The notes under the pieces are model-generated. The model made no database searches, had not been told where the DNA came from, and saw nothing but the letters and a program-made list of their open reading frames with translations. A DNA stretch of 64,000 nucleotides from Clostridia bacterium (GTDB lineage Bacteria; Bacillota; Clostridia; Oscillospirales; CAG-272), in NCBI GenBank assembly GCA_017483305.1, contig JAFULC010000022.1, positions 27,170 to 91,169 on the forward strand. The letters run 5' to 3'. Below, piece after piece: positions 33,439 through 41,621 of this stretch (its first letter is position 1; each line of letters starts with the position of its first letter). A program made the translations under genes and the position numbers.

Positions 33439-34719
33439 TTGATGAAATATTGCGAAATGTCCCGAGAGGCTCTCTTGGCTGAGTACGAGAGTCTCAAGAG
33501 TGAATACGAATGCATAAAGGCGAGCGGAATCAAGCTCGATATATCCCGAGGCAAGCCCTGCTCGGCGCAGCTTGATCTTTCAGACGGTATTCTTGATATA
33601 CTGCACGGTGCGGACGATTGCAAGACCGAGACCGGATTTGATTGCCGTAACTACGGTCTTTTCGAGGGTGTGCCCGAGGCCCAGAGACTCTTTTCCGAGC
33701 TTTTGACGATCCCCTCGGAGAATATCCTGCTTGGCGGAAGCTCGTCTCTGACCTTTATGTACGATACGCTCAGCCGCGCGATGCTTTACGGCGTTTGCGG
33801 AAGCGAGCGTCCTTGGTGCAAGGAAGAAAAGGTTAAATTTATCTGTCCCGTGCCCGGATACGACCGCCATTTTATGGTGACGCAGTCGCTTGGTATCGAG
33901 ATGGTCAACGTAAATATGACTCCCACGGGTCCCGATATGGATGCGGTCGAGGAGCTTGTGAAGGATCCTGCGGTGAAGGGAATCTGGTGCAACCCCAAGT
34001 ATTCCAATCCCGACGGAATTACCTATTCGGACGATACCGTTCGCCGTCTGGCTTCCATGAAGACCGCGGCGCACGATTTCAGAATTATGTGGGACAACGC
34101 GTACGCTATTCACGATCTTTACGACGAGGGCGACAAGCTTCTCGACATTATCGAGGAGTGCTGCAACGCGGGTAATCCCGACAGAGTGCTTTGCTTCTAC
34201 TCGACCTCGAAGATCACGTATCCCGGCGCGGGTGTTGCGCTTATGGCGGCGAGCGAGAACAATCTTCGTCAGATCAAAAAGATAATGATGGCGCAGACCA
34301 TCAACTTCGACAAGCTCAATCAGCTCCGTCACGTTAAATTCTTCAAGACTGCGGAGAACGTCAAGGCTCACATGAAAAAGCATGCGGCTATCATCGCGCC
34401 CAAGTTTGCGCTCGTTAAGGAGCATCTTTCGCGCGAGCTTGCGCCTCGCGGTATCGCGAAATGGACCGATCCCAACGGAGGATATTTCATAAGTCTGTTC
34501 GTTGAAAAGGGATGCGCGAAGCGTTCGTATCAGCTTGCGAAGGAGGCGGGTCTTACTCTGACTACTGTCGGTGCGACCTATCCTTACGGCTACGATCCCG
34601 ATGACAGCAATATCCGTATCGCGCCTACCTACCCGACTGTTGAGGAGCTGGATATGGCTATGGGTGTTCTGACCGTTTGCGTTAAGCTTGCGGCGGCAGA
34701 GAAGTTTTTGAATATTTAA
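33439..34719 (+). CDS. Aminotransferase of the aspartate subgroup Ic (PF12897-like)
   Basis: A 426-residue fold-type I PLP enzyme. The N-terminal [19 protein letters not shown] and [21 protein letters not shown] are hallmarks of the less-studied subgroup Ic, described for corynebacterial aspartate aminotransferase. [13 protein letters not shown] holds the PLP-ring Asp, [17 protein letters not shown] the Schiff-base Lys, and [14 protein letters not shown] the carboxylate-binding Arg. Proposed reaction: aspartate with 2-oxoglutarate. It has its own promoter and no obvious partner gene; the hairpin behind it separates it from the radical SAM gene. Confidence 0.9.
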   Translation: MMKYCEMSREALLAEYESLKSEYECIKASGIKLDISRGKPCSAQLDLSDGILDILHGADDCKTETGFDCRNYGLFEGVPEAQRLFSELLTIPSENILLGGSSSLTFMYDTLSRAMLYGVCGSERPWCKEEKVKFICPVPGYDRHFMVTQSLGIEMVNVNMTPTGPDMDAVEELVKDPAVKGIWCNPKYSNPDGITYSDDTVRRLASMKTAAHDFRIMWDNAYAIHDLYDEGDKLLDIIEECCNAGNPDRVLCFYSTSKITYPGAGVALMAASENNLRQIKKIMMAQTINFDKLNQLRHVKFFKTAENVKAHMKKHAAIIAPKFALVKEHLSRELAPRGIAKWTDPNGGYFISLFVEKGCAKRSYQLAKEAGLTLTTVGATYPYGYDPDDSNIRIAPTYPTVEELDMAMGVLTVCVKLAAAEKFLNI

Positions 34720-34731
34720 TTAATTTATACA

Positions 34732-34762
34732 CAAGGGGCGGAGATCTTTTTACCGTCCCTTG
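34732..34762 (+). terminator. Hairpin after the aminotransferase gene
   Basis: CAAGGGGCGG pairs with CCGTCCCTTG (one mismatch/wobble), with the T-run in the loop rather than after the stem. A weak terminator or read-through site. Confidence 0.45.
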
Positions 34763-34787
34763 CGCTATATTGAATAGAGGAGTTTTA

Positions 34788-35756
34788 ATGAAGACAAAGC
34801 AAAGGGATATAAATCCCTATCCGAACAGTGATACCAACAAGCGTTACTACACATACGATTATTATTTGCGGCGGACGTTTGGAGGCAAGTGCATGAAAAT
34901 ACCGCTTGACGCGGGGTTTACCTGCCCGAATATCGACGGAAAATGCTCGGTCGGCGGATGTATTTACTGCTCTCCGAGAGGAAGCGGAGATTTCGCCGCC
35001 GATTCGGTTCTGCCAATCGAGGAGCAGTTTGAGATAGTGAAGAATCAGCTATCGTCGAAGTGGAGGACCGACCGATACATTCCGTATTTTCAGGCGCATA
35101 CGAACACCTACGCGCCGCTTGAGGTCATAAGGGAAAAGGTTGATGCGGTCGCTTTCAAGGAGGGTGTCGTTGGGGTCAATATCGCCACGCGCGCCGACTG
35201 TCTTGAGGATGACGTTGTTGAATATCTTGCATCCTTGGCGGAGAAGACGGTGCTGACCGTTGAGCTTGGCTTGCAGACGGTTCACGATTCGGTGGCGTTT
35301 GCTATCAACAGAGGGCACACGTTTGCCGATTTTCTTGAGGGATACGCGAAATTGCGGAAGGCGTCGGACAAGATAAATATTTGCGTGCATCTGATCTTTG
35401 GGTTGCCCGGTGAGGACAGGGAAATGATGCTTGAATCGGTCAGGGCGGTCGCGAAGCTTACGCCCGATCAGGTGAAGATACATCTGCTTCACGTTATTCG
35501 CGGAACAAGGTTAGGTGAGATATATCTTGAGGGGGGATACGAGCCTCTCGGGATGGACGAATACGTTGATATCGTTGCCGAGGCGCTGACGCTTCTGCCG
35601 CCCGACACGGTAGTTGGCAGACTTACGGGCGACGGTATGCAGAGCGAGCTTTTAGCACCCGAATGGAGCAGAAAAAAGACCGTTGTCATCAACAATATCG
35701 ACAAAAAGATGTTTTCGGAAAATCTATGGCAGGGAAAGCATTTTTCGGGGAAATAA
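34788..35756 (+). CDS. Radical SAM protein, YtqA family (TIGR01212-like)
   Basis: A 322-residue radical SAM enzyme. The cluster motif is the extended CPNIDGKCSVGGCIYC near residues 45-60, distinctive for the YtqA/TIGR01212 family. Then come AHTNTYAPLEVIREK and LTVELGLQTVHDSVAFAINRGH, with the conserved GLQ and INRGH, and LIFGLPGED. The reaction is not established; tRNA or small-molecule modification has been suggested by its Elp3-like (B-family) fold. The ATG at 34788 has GAGGAG just upstream; an in-frame ATG at 34770 overlaps that site. Confidence 0.9.
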   Translation: MKTKQRDINPYPNSDTNKRYYTYDYYLRRTFGGKCMKIPLDAGFTCPNIDGKCSVGGCIYCSPRGSGDFAADSVLPIEEQFEIVKNQLSSKWRTDRYIPYFQAHTNTYAPLEVIREKVDAVAFKEGVVGVNIATRADCLEDDVVEYLASLAEKTVLTVELGLQTVHDSVAFAINRGHTFADFLEGYAKLRKASDKINICVHLIFGLPGEDREMMLESVRAVAKLTPDQVKIHLLHVIRGTRLGEIYLEGGYEPLGMDEYVDIVAEALTLLPPDTVVGRLTGDGMQSELLAPEWSRKKTVVINNIDKKMFSENLWQGKHFSGK

Positions 35757-35858
35757 CGCGCGAGCTGTGTGCTTATTTGACTGATATATATAGTTGCTTT
35801 AACAAATAGTTGTGGATTATTCACAAAAAACGCAGGGGTGATTGATTGAAAATGTCAA

Positions 35859-35887
35859 TTTACAAAAAAAGGTTTTGATGATAAAAT
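35859..35887 (+). promoter_or_regulatory. Promoter of surface paralogue 1 (shared motif)
   Basis: TTTACA (35859-35864) and TAAAAT (35882-35887), spacer 17. The -35 is preceded by AATGTCAA and the -10 by GATGA, matching the three sister promoters. Confidence 0.75.
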
Positions 35888-35940
35888 TAAACGTAGGATC
35901 AAGATATTATCTTGACAACTTTTCAGGAGGTTTTTTAACT

Positions 35941-37572
35941 ATGAAGAAGCTTTTATCATTATTGCTCGTAGCTGCTATGCTTGTGTCGACTCTTATTATC
36001 GTGTCGATCCCCACGGGTGCAGTTGAGGGCGACTGGATGGTATACGCCCGCAAGGAGCAGCACCGTGACGACTACGAGGACGGCGATTACGTAAGCGTTA
36101 TGGGCTATGAGTACACCAATGAAGGATTCCACACCATTACACCTGATTTCTCTAAGGGACAGAGTCCCAGAGGCGGTCTTCAGACAAAGACCACGTACGA
36201 TCTTAAGGACGGTATCTATATGCTCGTTCGCGTAGACGAATTTTCGTACGACGCACCCGACAAGTGGCTTAATCTTAATCTTTGGAGTGAGCCCATGGTA
36301 GAGCTTGCAAGCAAGGATATGGAGAAGAACGGATACGGCGTACAGACCATTATGAGACCCGGTGTGGACGGTAAATTTATCCAGCTTGAGTGGTATAAGG
36401 AAGGCTTTACTGAGGTTCAGATAGGTTACGAATTCCAGGGCAAAGAAGATATGTATGACGCAGAGGGCAGAGCTCTCTTTGAGCTTGTGGTTACGTACGA
36501 CGGCAGCTCCTTCGCTCTTACCATCAACGGTATTGCTGCTCCTCAGGGCATTATCGACTATATGAACGAGACCTTCGTTGAGATGGAAGCGCACGTTGGT
36601 ATGGCGTTCTATCATACCAAGGAGAGCGGAGATGCAAGCTTTACCGTTCTTAAGTTCGGTACAAGCAAGGATACTGCCGTTACTCCCTCGGGAGACGATA
36701 GCAGAGAGCCTGAGAATTTCTCGCTTGATATTGCTCCCATAGGAGATCCCTCTGCTATAGAGGAGGGCAAGCCCGGTATCCTTATCAACGGAAGCAAGGA
36801 GGATTCGGATTCTTACACTAACGCAGGATCAAGCGCAAGTGGAAATTCGATACTCAATGAAGATAATTCGGTAACATATATAGCAAGCAGCTCCAGTGTG
36901 AGTGTGGTTTACAAGCCTAAGAACGAGGTATCCTATGCTATTGAGGATTTTCCCGTGGTGCTGGTGCTTGTCAGAAATCTTTGCACCTGCGGAGAGGATG
37001 ACGGTGCTTGCTATGCTTGCGAGACGATGAAGCTGTATCTTGCTACCGGTGAGCATAGTAGCGCCGACGGTGAACATTGCGTAGAGCTTTTTGCATGTGA
37101 CGGAGATTACGCTATCGAGAAGGGCGATGATTCGTATTTGTACTTTGTCATCGATATGCAGGGAGAATTTGCTCCTTGGGATGCAACGGGCAGAGTTAAT
37201 ATGATCCGTATGGATTTCAATGACATAGACTACAACACTCCCGGTCTTAATCAGTTTGATCTTTGCTACGTTGGTTGCTTCAGAACCACGGAGGATGCAG
37301 AAAATTATATGTATGACTACATTGGTGTAGATCCCGAGGAGACGACCGAGGAGGAAACAACCGAGGAGGAGACAACCGTTACGGACGAAACCACTGTTGC
37401 AGGCGGAGACGAGACCACTGCTCCCGTGAGCGACGAGACCACGGCAGGCGGTTCTACCGAGGCTCCCGCAAAGAAGGGCTGCGGAAGCGTAGTCAGCTTT
37501 GGCGCTATAGCGGTAGTTGCTACTGTTGGTGCGATCGGATTCGTTTCTCTCAAAAAGAAAAAAGAAGACTAA
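35941..37572 (+). CDS. Surface protein paralogue 1 of a four-gene tandem array
   Basis: A 543-residue secreted, probably envelope-anchored protein of unknown function. The signal peptide is residues 1-27 (MKKLLSLLLVAAMLVSTLII, then Thr-Gly-Ala). Module A (about 28-235) is beta-rich, with VMGYEYTNEGFHTI, LKDGIYMLVRVDEFSYD and SFALTINGIAAP, resembling a carbohydrate-binding beta-sandwich. Module B (about 265-460) has a CTC...CYAC cluster, LATGEHSSAD and NTPGLNQFDLCYVGCF. A Thr/Glu-rich stalk starts at 463 (TTEEETTEEETT). The tail has KKGC at 511-514, a hydrophobic stretch and KKKKED. It is transcribed alone: own promoter, AGGAGG site at the ATG, own terminator. It is most like paralogue 2. I infer a surface ligand-binding role. 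Confidence 0.8.
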   Translation: MKKLLSLLLVAAMLVSTLIIVSIPTGAVEGDWMVYARKEQHRDDYEDGDYVSVMGYEYTNEGFHTITPDFSKGQSPRGGLQTKTTYDLKDGIYMLVRVDEFSYDAPDKWLNLNLWSEPMVELASKDMEKNGYGVQTIMRPGVDGKFIQLEWYKEGFTEVQIGYEFQGKEDMYDAEGRALFELVVTYDGSSFALTINGIAAPQGIIDYMNETFVEMEAHVGMAFYHTKESGDASFTVLKFGTSKDTAVTPSGDDSREPENFSLDIAPIGDPSAIEEGKPGILINGSKEDSDSYTNAGSSASGNSILNEDNSVTYIASSSSVSVVYKPKNEVSYAIEDFPVVLVLVRNLCTCGEDDGACYACETMKLYLATGEHSSADGEHCVELFACDGDYAIEKGDDSYLYFVIDMQGEFAPWDATGRVNMIRMDFNDIDYNTPGLNQFDLCYVGCFRTTEDAENYMYDYIGVDPEETTEEETTEEETTVTDETTVAGGDETTAPVSDETTAGGSTEAPAKKGCGSVVSFGAIAVVATVGAIGFVSLKKKKED

Positions 37573-37596
37573 CCGATATTGACGGTTGATATATTC

Positions 37597-37634
37597 ACAA
37601 GAGCCATTGTGCACATAGCACGATGGCTCTTGTT
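37597..37634 (+). terminator. Terminator of surface paralogue 1
   Basis: An 11-bp stem (ACAAGAGCCAT with ATGGCTCTTGT) extended by TGTGC/GCACG around a 5-base loop. Confidence 0.85.
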
Positions 37635-37690
37635 CTTTGATTTTGGGCAATTGTGACAAATAATCGCCTTATTTTTGTAGAGAATGCGAA

Positions 37691-37720
37691 TTTACAATTT
37701 GAGGGATCTTATGATAAAAT
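37691..37720 (+). promoter_or_regulatory. Promoter of surface paralogue 2 (shared motif)
   Basis: TTTACA (37691-37696) and TAAAAT (37715-37720), spacer 18, preceded by AATGCGAA. Same arrangement as the other three array promoters. Confidence 0.75.
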
Positions 37721-37765
37721 AACCGTAGAGGAAGTTCCTCGGAAATTAATCAAGGAGAGCTTGTT

Positions 37766-39385
37766 ATGAAAAAATTTATTTCAGGACTTTTGAGCTTGGC
37801 AATGATCATCTCGCTTGCGGCGGTTATCTGTATTCCCACCGCGGCTGTTGATGGAGATTGGATCGTATATTCTTCCGCGGGAGAGTACCGCGATGATTTT
37901 GAGGGTGATTACAGTAGTGTTATCGGTTACGAGTACACCACCGAGGGACTCAGGATAATCCCTGCCGACTGGAGAGATTTCGGACCGCAGGGAGGCATTC
38001 AGACCAAAACGAAGCACGACGTTAAGGAAGGCGTTTACATGCTTATTCGTGTTGACGAGTTTTCTTATGATGCGGGTGACAAGTGGCTTAACATGAACAT
38101 TATGAGCAAGGAAATGGTAGCGCCCGGAACTAATGACGTTGAAAAGTACGGATTCGGTGTTCAGACGCTGATAAGAACCAATGCCGACGGAACTATCCAT
38201 ACGCTTTGGTGGCACACCGGTGGATGGGATGGAGGTGCACAGTCTACCGTTAAGGGAACCTCTCCCAAGGATGATGACGGCAAGCTGCTTCTTGAGCTTA
38301 CGGTTACTTGGGACGGAACTACCTTTGCGGCTGATATAAACGGCTGGAAGGCTCCCGATTCGGTAGTTAAGTATATGAACGAGACCTTTGTTGATATGGA
38401 GGCTTTCATTGGCTTCAACTTTATGGTGGGCAAGAAGGGCGGTACCGCAGGAATGACTGTTCTTAAGTTCGGTACGAGCAAGGAAACGGCAATTGCTCCC
38501 ACGGGTGATGACAGCCGTGATCCTGTCAACCGTTACACCGAAATCGCGGAAATTGCAGATCCCGACACCGTAGAGCCCGGTATGCCCGGTGTATTGCTCA
38601 ACGGAAACAGAAACGAATCTGATGCTAAGACCAATACCGGTATCAGCGGAAATCCGTTCAGAACCCGTAATGACGACTGGTCGGTTACTTATATTGCTGA
38701 CAACAATTCTATCATTAACTCATCGTTTTCAGTTGCCAATGACGTTTCGTACGACATTCAGGATTTTCCGTTAGCTCTTGTTCTTACGAGAAACTTCTGC
38801 ACCTGTGAGGAAGAAGACGGAGAGGTTGAGTGCTGGGCATTAGAGAAAGTGTATATGTATCTTATGACGGGCGAATTCAGCAGCGCGGATGATAATCACA
38901 GAACTGCGATGGAGGCGTGCTACGAGCCTATCGTGGACGAAGAGGGCAACTCGTATCTGTATTTCTTCGTGGATATGTCCGCAGAGGATGCTCCTTGGGA
39001 GGCGACCGGAAGAATCCACGGTATGCGCGCAGACTTCTACGACATCTTATTCAACGAGCCCGGAAGAAACTCTCTTGACGTTTGCTTTATGGCATTCTTC
39101 AGAAATCTTGATGAGGCTGAGGCTTATATCTATAACTACATCGGAGTAGAGAATGAAGAAGAGACGACCGAGGAGGAAACCACAGAGGAGGAGACAACCG
39201 TTACGGACGAAACCACTGTTGCAGGCGGCGACGAGACCACCGCTTCGGGCGGTGACGAGACCACCGGCTCCACCGAGGCTCCTGCAAAGAAGAACTGCAA
39301 GAGCACTGTTGGATTTGGCTCTGTAGCAGTAATTGCTACGGTGGGCGCGGTTGGATTTGCTTCATTCAAGAAGAAAAAGAAATAA
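37766..39385 (+). CDS. Surface protein paralogue 2
   Basis: A 539-residue protein with the same architecture as paralogue 1. A signal peptide ends near residue 28 (PTAAVDGDW). Module A has VIGYEYTTEGLRII, QTKTKHDVKEGVYMLIRVDEFSYD and a predicted Trp-rich patch (TLWWHTGGWDGG) that could stack on sugars. Module B has CTCEEEDGEVECWALE, where one of the paired cysteines of the family is lost, and ends NSLDVCFMAFF. The Thr/Glu stalk begins near 464. The tail reads KKNC (about 507), SVAVIATVGAVGFASF, KKKKK, so Gly of KKGC is replaced by Asn but Cys is kept. AAGGAG precedes the ATG. Own promoter and terminator. Confidence 0.8.
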   Translation: MKKFISGLLSLAMIISLAAVICIPTAAVDGDWIVYSSAGEYRDDFEGDYSSVIGYEYTTEGLRIIPADWRDFGPQGGIQTKTKHDVKEGVYMLIRVDEFSYDAGDKWLNMNIMSKEMVAPGTNDVEKYGFGVQTLIRTNADGTIHTLWWHTGGWDGGAQSTVKGTSPKDDDGKLLLELTVTWDGTTFAADINGWKAPDSVVKYMNETFVDMEAFIGFNFMVGKKGGTAGMTVLKFGTSKETAIAPTGDDSRDPVNRYTEIAEIADPDTVEPGMPGVLLNGNRNESDAKTNTGISGNPFRTRNDDWSVTYIADNNSIINSSFSVANDVSYDIQDFPLALVLTRNFCTCEEEDGEVECWALEKVYMYLMTGEFSSADDNHRTAMEACYEPIVDEEGNSYLYFFVDMSAEDAPWEATGRIHGMRADFYDILFNEPGRNSLDVCFMAFFRNLDEAEAYIYNYIGVENEEETTEEETTEEETTVTDETTVAGGDETTASGGDETTGSTEAPAKKNCKSTVGFGSVAVIATVGAVGFASFKKKKK

Positions 39386-39441
39386 AACGCTACGGTTGCG
39401 GCAGGGAGGCAATTTTGCTGAATAGTTGCGACGGTGTGCGC

Positions 39442-39477
39442 AAAAAGCCGACACGGGTTTTCCGTGTCGGCTTTTTT
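39442..39477 (+). terminator. Terminator of surface paralogue 2
   Basis: A perfect 15-bp stem AAAAAGCCGACACGG with CCGTGTCGGCTTTTT, loop GTTTT, followed by further T. Confidence 0.92.
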
Positions 39478-39548
39478 GTGAAAACGTTACAAAAAACCGT
39501 TTGTCAATACTAACAAAAATAAAACGGGGAATTTGTGAATAATGCGAA

Positions 39549-39577
39549 TTTACTTTATTTGTATTTCGTGTTAAAAT
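39549..39577 (+). promoter_or_regulatory. Promoter of surface paralogue 3 (shared motif)
   Basis: TTTACT (39549-39554) and TAAAAT (39572-39577), spacer 17, preceded by AATGCGAA; upstream GAATTTGTGAAT matches the region before paralogue 4. Confidence 0.75.
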
Positions 39578-39646
39578 ATATATGACAAAAGATTGGAGAT
39601 TTGTCTTTTGCACAAAATTTATTAATTTATTTTAAGGAGAAAAAAG

Positions 39647-41317
39647 ATGAAAAAGCTTCTTTCTATCATGCTTGCTATGGCTATGATCCTCTCCGTTGTT
39701 ATCATTGCTGCCATTCCTACGGCTGCTGTTGATGGTGACTGGACTGTTGTAGCTCAGGCAAAGCAGGAATCCGGCGAGGTTGACGAGAACAAGCAGAACT
39801 CTGTTGCCGGTTATGAGTATACTGCGGACGGTTTGCACATTATTTCCCCTAACTTTGCAGGTCAGAATCCTTGGGTACGTTTCGTTTCCAAGAGTAAGAT
39901 CGACCTCAAGGAAGGCGTTTACATGGAGATCAGAATTGACGAGTACAACTACACCCCCGGCGACCGTTGGCTCAACGTTATGTTCTGGGATCAGCAGCTC
40001 ATGACTCCCGGTGACTCCAACTACGGAGAGGGCGCTCAGTTCCTGCTCCGTCCCAACCAGCAGGCAGGTACTAATTATACCGGTACTGCTTGGGCTACAG
40101 GCGGTTTCAATCAGCTGAAGAACGTCTTCACTGAGCATCCTATGGACGTAAGAGAGGATGAAAAGCACTATCTTAATGTCGCTCTTTCCTGGGATGAGGC
40201 TAACAGCACATACGTATACACCGTTAACGGTGTATCGGCTCCCGCAGATTTCATCACTTACATGAATGAAAAGTTTGGTGAGGACAGTGAGGCATACGTT
40301 GGATTCTGCTTCCAGCACAACACCGCAGGCGAGAACATCAGCTGCACTATGACCAAGTTTGGTACAAGCGCTGAGACCGCTACTACTCCCGCAGGAGACG
40401 ATTCGAAGGCTCCTATCGACAACTCCACCAACTTCGTTGCTGCTCCCGTAGTTGAGAATCCTACCTTCGAGGCAGGCAAGCCCGGTATTCTTATGAATGC
40501 TGATCTTGAAAATTCTGATACTTACGATATTCCCGGCGCCGCTATGGGTGAGACCCTTACCGTAAACGCGGACGGAACTATGAAGGTAGTTGCAAAGAAC
40601 TCTGCTACCAGTACAGGTACTTGGCTTGTGCAGAACGCTACCTCCTACGCTATTGAGGACCTTCCCATCGCAATGATGGTTACCAGAAACCTCTGCACTT
40701 GCTCTGAGGAGGATTTGGCAGACAACAACGGTATTTGTTACGCAAGCGAGGAGAGCGATGTTTATCTTATGACCGGTGAAAAGCTCTCCGCTGATAACAA
40801 CTGCATGACTTATGCAGAGGTATCCTGGGATGCTTACGTAATAGGCGAAGACACCTATCTTTCCGTTATGCTTGACGCTTCCGATATGGGAGAGATCTTC
40901 AGCGGAAGAATCAACGGCGTTCGCTTTGACTTCAAGGGCGTTGATGTCACTACTCCCGGTGCTAACACCTTTGACATTTGCTTTGTAGCATTCTTCGCAA
41001 CCGTAGAGGACGCTAACGAGTACTTCGAGGCATATCTTACCAGCCTTGGTTGGGAGGATCCCAATGCAGGCGCAGATGAGGAGACCACTGAGGAAGAGAC
41101 CACCGTTGCAGGTGAGGACGAGACCACCGTTGCAGGTGAGGACGAGACCACCGTTGCAGGTGAGGACGAGACCACTGTTGCAGGCGGCAATAATAGCGGT
41201 TCCACCGAGACTCCCGCTAAGAAGGGCTGCAAGGGTGTAGTTGGCTTTGGCGCAGTTGCAGTTGTTGCAGTTGCAACCGTTGCAGGCTTCGTTTCCTTCA
41301 AGAAAAAGGAAGACTAA
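39647..41317 (+). CDS. Surface protein paralogue 3
   Basis: A 556-residue protein, the longest of the four. Signal peptide 1-28 (MKKLLSIMLAMAMILSVVII, then PTAAVDGDW). Module A has VAGYEYTADGLHII, NPWVRFVSKSKIDLKEGVYM and WLNVMFWDQQLMTPGDS, close to paralogue 4. Module B has CTCSEEDLADNNGICYASEE, LMTGEKLSADNNC and GRINGVRFDFKGVDVTTPG. The longer stalk (from about 477) is due to three tandem GEDETTVA octapeptides. The tail is KKGC (about 524), a hydrophobic run (VVGFGAVAVVAVATVAGF) and KKKED. Its codons are the most biased of the array, suggesting high expression. AAGGAG site, own promoter and terminator. Confidence 0.8.
   Translation: MKKLLSIMLAMAMILSVVIIAAIPTAAVDGDWTVVAQAKQESGEVDENKQNSVAGYEYTADGLHIISPNFAGQNPWVRFVSKSKIDLKEGVYMEIRIDEYNYTPGDRWLNVMFWDQQLMTPGDSNYGEGAQFLLRPNQQAGTNYTGTAWATGGFNQLKNVFTEHPMDVREDEKHYLNVALSWDEANSTYVYTVNGVSAPADFITYMNEKFGEDSEAYVGFCFQHNTAGENISCTMTKFGTSAETATTPAGDDSKAPIDNSTNFVAAPVVENPTFEAGKPGILMNADLENSDTYDIPGAAMGETLTVNADGTMKVVAKNSATSTGTWLVQNATSYAIEDLPIAMMVTRNLCTCSEEDLADNNGICYASEESDVYLMTGEKLSADNNCMTYAEVSWDAYVIGEDTYLSVMLDASDMGEIFSGRINGVRFDFKGVDVTTPGANTFDICFVAFFATVEDANEYFEAYLTSLGWEDPNAGADEETTEEETTVAGEDETTVAGEDETTVAGEDETTVAGGNNSGSTETPAKKGCKGVVGFGAVAVVAVATVAGFVSFKKKED
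41096..41188 (+). repeat. 24-bp tandem repeat in the stalk of paralogue 3
   Basis: Three identical 24-bp units (41096-41119, 41120-41143, 41144-41167) plus a diverged fourth, encoding ETTVAGED. Being in phase, unit gain or loss would change stalk length without a frameshift. Confidence 0.9.
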
Positions 41318-41371
41318 TTAAGGATACATAACGGGTTCAAATCTCATTATAATCCGTTCCTGACTTTCAGG

Positions 41372-41405
41372 GGGCTGCCACACAGACGTGTGGCAGCCCC
41401 TTTTA
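41372..41405 (+). terminator. Terminator of surface paralogue 3
   Basis: A perfect 13-bp GC-rich stem GGGGCTGCCACAC with GTGTGGCAGCCCC, loop AGAC, then TTTT. Confidence 0.92.
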
Positions 41406-41542
41406 GACTGTTATACCGCAAGCAGAGAAAAAGCAGAGGCGGAAGGCGGTGTGAAAAGAAAAGACTCCTTCAAAAAATACACCTCACTTTTTGTTTGTGA
41501 ATAGTACTAAAAATTTAGCTTTGGATTTGTTGATAATGTGGA

Positions 41543-41571
41543 TTTACTTTGGCTGATTTTCGTGATAAAAT
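41543..41571 (+). promoter_or_regulatory. Promoter of surface paralogue 4 (shared motif)
   Basis: TTTACT (41543-41548) and TAAAAT (41566-41571), spacer 17, preceded by AATGTGGA, with GTGA directly before the -10 element. Confidence 0.75.
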
Positions 41572-41621
41572 TAAAGGTGTAAAATCCGTATTTTACCAAA
41601 TATTTGTCAAGGAGAAAAAAT

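Larger units (their letters stand above)
41318..41621. other. Gap between surface paralogues 3 and 4
   Basis: The 304 bases hold the terminator of paralogue 3, the promoter of paralogue 4 and about 135 bases between them (41406-41542) in which I see no gene, RNA or repeat. Confidence 0.7.

Noticed and set aside
41096-41188. Short direct repeats as a CRISPR array
   Set aside because: Units are contiguous without spacers, in frame, and encode the protein stalk.
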